From contig JAUYIV010000240.1 of assembly GCA_030688105.1 (NCBI GenBank), positions 1-11,642 of the forward strand: a stretch of 11,642 bases of DNA. The letters run 5' to 3'. Within the stretch, counting starts at the first letter, position 1. Every line of letters starts with the position of its first letter. The position numbers and the translations under genes are program-made. This document shows positions 11,370 through 11,642 of the stretch, in pieces. The stretch comes from Actinomycetota bacterium (lineage in GTDB: Bacteria; Actinomycetota; Acidimicrobiia; Spongiisociales; UBA11373). The notes beneath the pieces are model-generated. The model did not search any database and was not told the DNA's origin. It saw nothing but the letters and a program-made list of their open reading frames with translations.

Positions 11370-11642
11370 CGGATCGCGTACTCCCCCGCGGAGATGCGGT
11401 TCTGCAGCGTGAGGATCCCGTGGATGAGCCCCTGCGGACCCGGCGGGCATCCCGGTACGTAGACGTCGACGGGGACCACCTGGTCCACTCCCTGGACGAG
11501 GGCATAGTTGTTGAACATCCCGCCGGTCGAGGCGCAGGCGCCCATCGAGATGACCCACTTCGGCTCCGGCATCTGATCGTAAACGCGCCGCAGCGCCGGC
11601 GCCATCTTGCGCGACAGCCGCCCCGCCACGATCATCAGGTCC
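11366..11642 (-). CDS. nuoB: NADH-quinone oxidoreductase subunit B, 5' part outside window
   Basis: Only the C-terminal 92 residues or so are present, and the frame is open to the right edge. NuoB holds cluster N2, the last Fe-S cluster before quinone. Visible are MIVAGRLSRKMAPALRRVYD, the SMGACAS Cys and the VPVDVYVPGCPPGP Cys, two of the N2 ligands. The adjacent Cys pair expected nearer the N-terminus lies outside the window. It ends GEYAIR with its stop overlapping the nuoC start. nuoA would be expected further upstream, also outside the window. Confidence 0.96.
   Translation of the reverse strand, partial: DLMIVAGRLSRKMAPALRRVYDQMPEPKWVISMGACASTGGMFNNYALVQGVDQVVPVDVYVPGCPPGPQGLIHGILTLQNRISAGEYAIR

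Noticed and set aside
9433..11505. Long nuoD frame reaching upstream through nuoC
   Set aside because: The first 211 residues are a shadow of nuoC and part of nuoB. The ATG at 10872 with ATGA overlap and an SD is the sensible start.

Overview
The window is a G+C-rich stretch of a bacterial chromosome in which every recognisable gene lies on the minus strand, so the genes read from the right end to the left. Gene order, sequence character and the GTG/ATG start usage fit an actinobacterial-type genome (an uncultured Acidimicrobiia-like lineage is my guess, not demonstrated). In transcription order the layout is nuoB (3' part only), nuoC, nuoD, a 178-nt repeat-bearing insert, nuoE, nuoF, nuoG, nuoH, a 426-nt repeat-bearing gap, and a large pyruvate:ferredoxin oxidoreductase gene (nifJ/por type) that runs off the left end.

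nuoB-H encode the peripheral arm of respiratory complex I and its first membrane subunit. NuoEFG form the NADH-oxidising module, with FMN and a chain of Fe-S clusters. NuoBCD form the connecting and quinone-binding module. NuoH is the membrane anchor at the quinone site. Neighbouring genes overlap by 4 nt (ATGA or GTGA) at B-C, C-D, E-F and G-H and by 8 nt at F-G, which implies a translationally coupled operon. The two exceptions, D-E and H-nifJ, are exactly the places where a related repeat element sits.

Both gaps share one design. A G+C-rich palindromic core, clearly homologous between the two copies (9294-9373 and 3614-3683), is flanked by short tandem arrays of a 7-bp unit in inverted orientation. 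The 7-bp unit differs between the gaps. In the D-E gap the arms form a perfect 25-bp inverted repeat whose base lies 6 nt after the nuoD stop and 4 nt before the nuoE start. The arm next to nuoE also supplies a consensus Shine-Dalgarno GGAGG, and the opposite arm carries its complement CCTCC. The fold would bring stop and start together and hide the ribosome binding site, a plausible translation-dependent switch.

Other points of note are: (1) NuoF has Gly where the middle Cys of the N3 [4Fe-4S] motif is expected; (2) nifJ occupies the position after nuoH where nuoI normally lies; (3) NuoD has a roughly 90-residue Pro/acidic N-terminal extension. No RNA genes, CRISPR arrays, transposase genes or convincing promoters or terminators were found.
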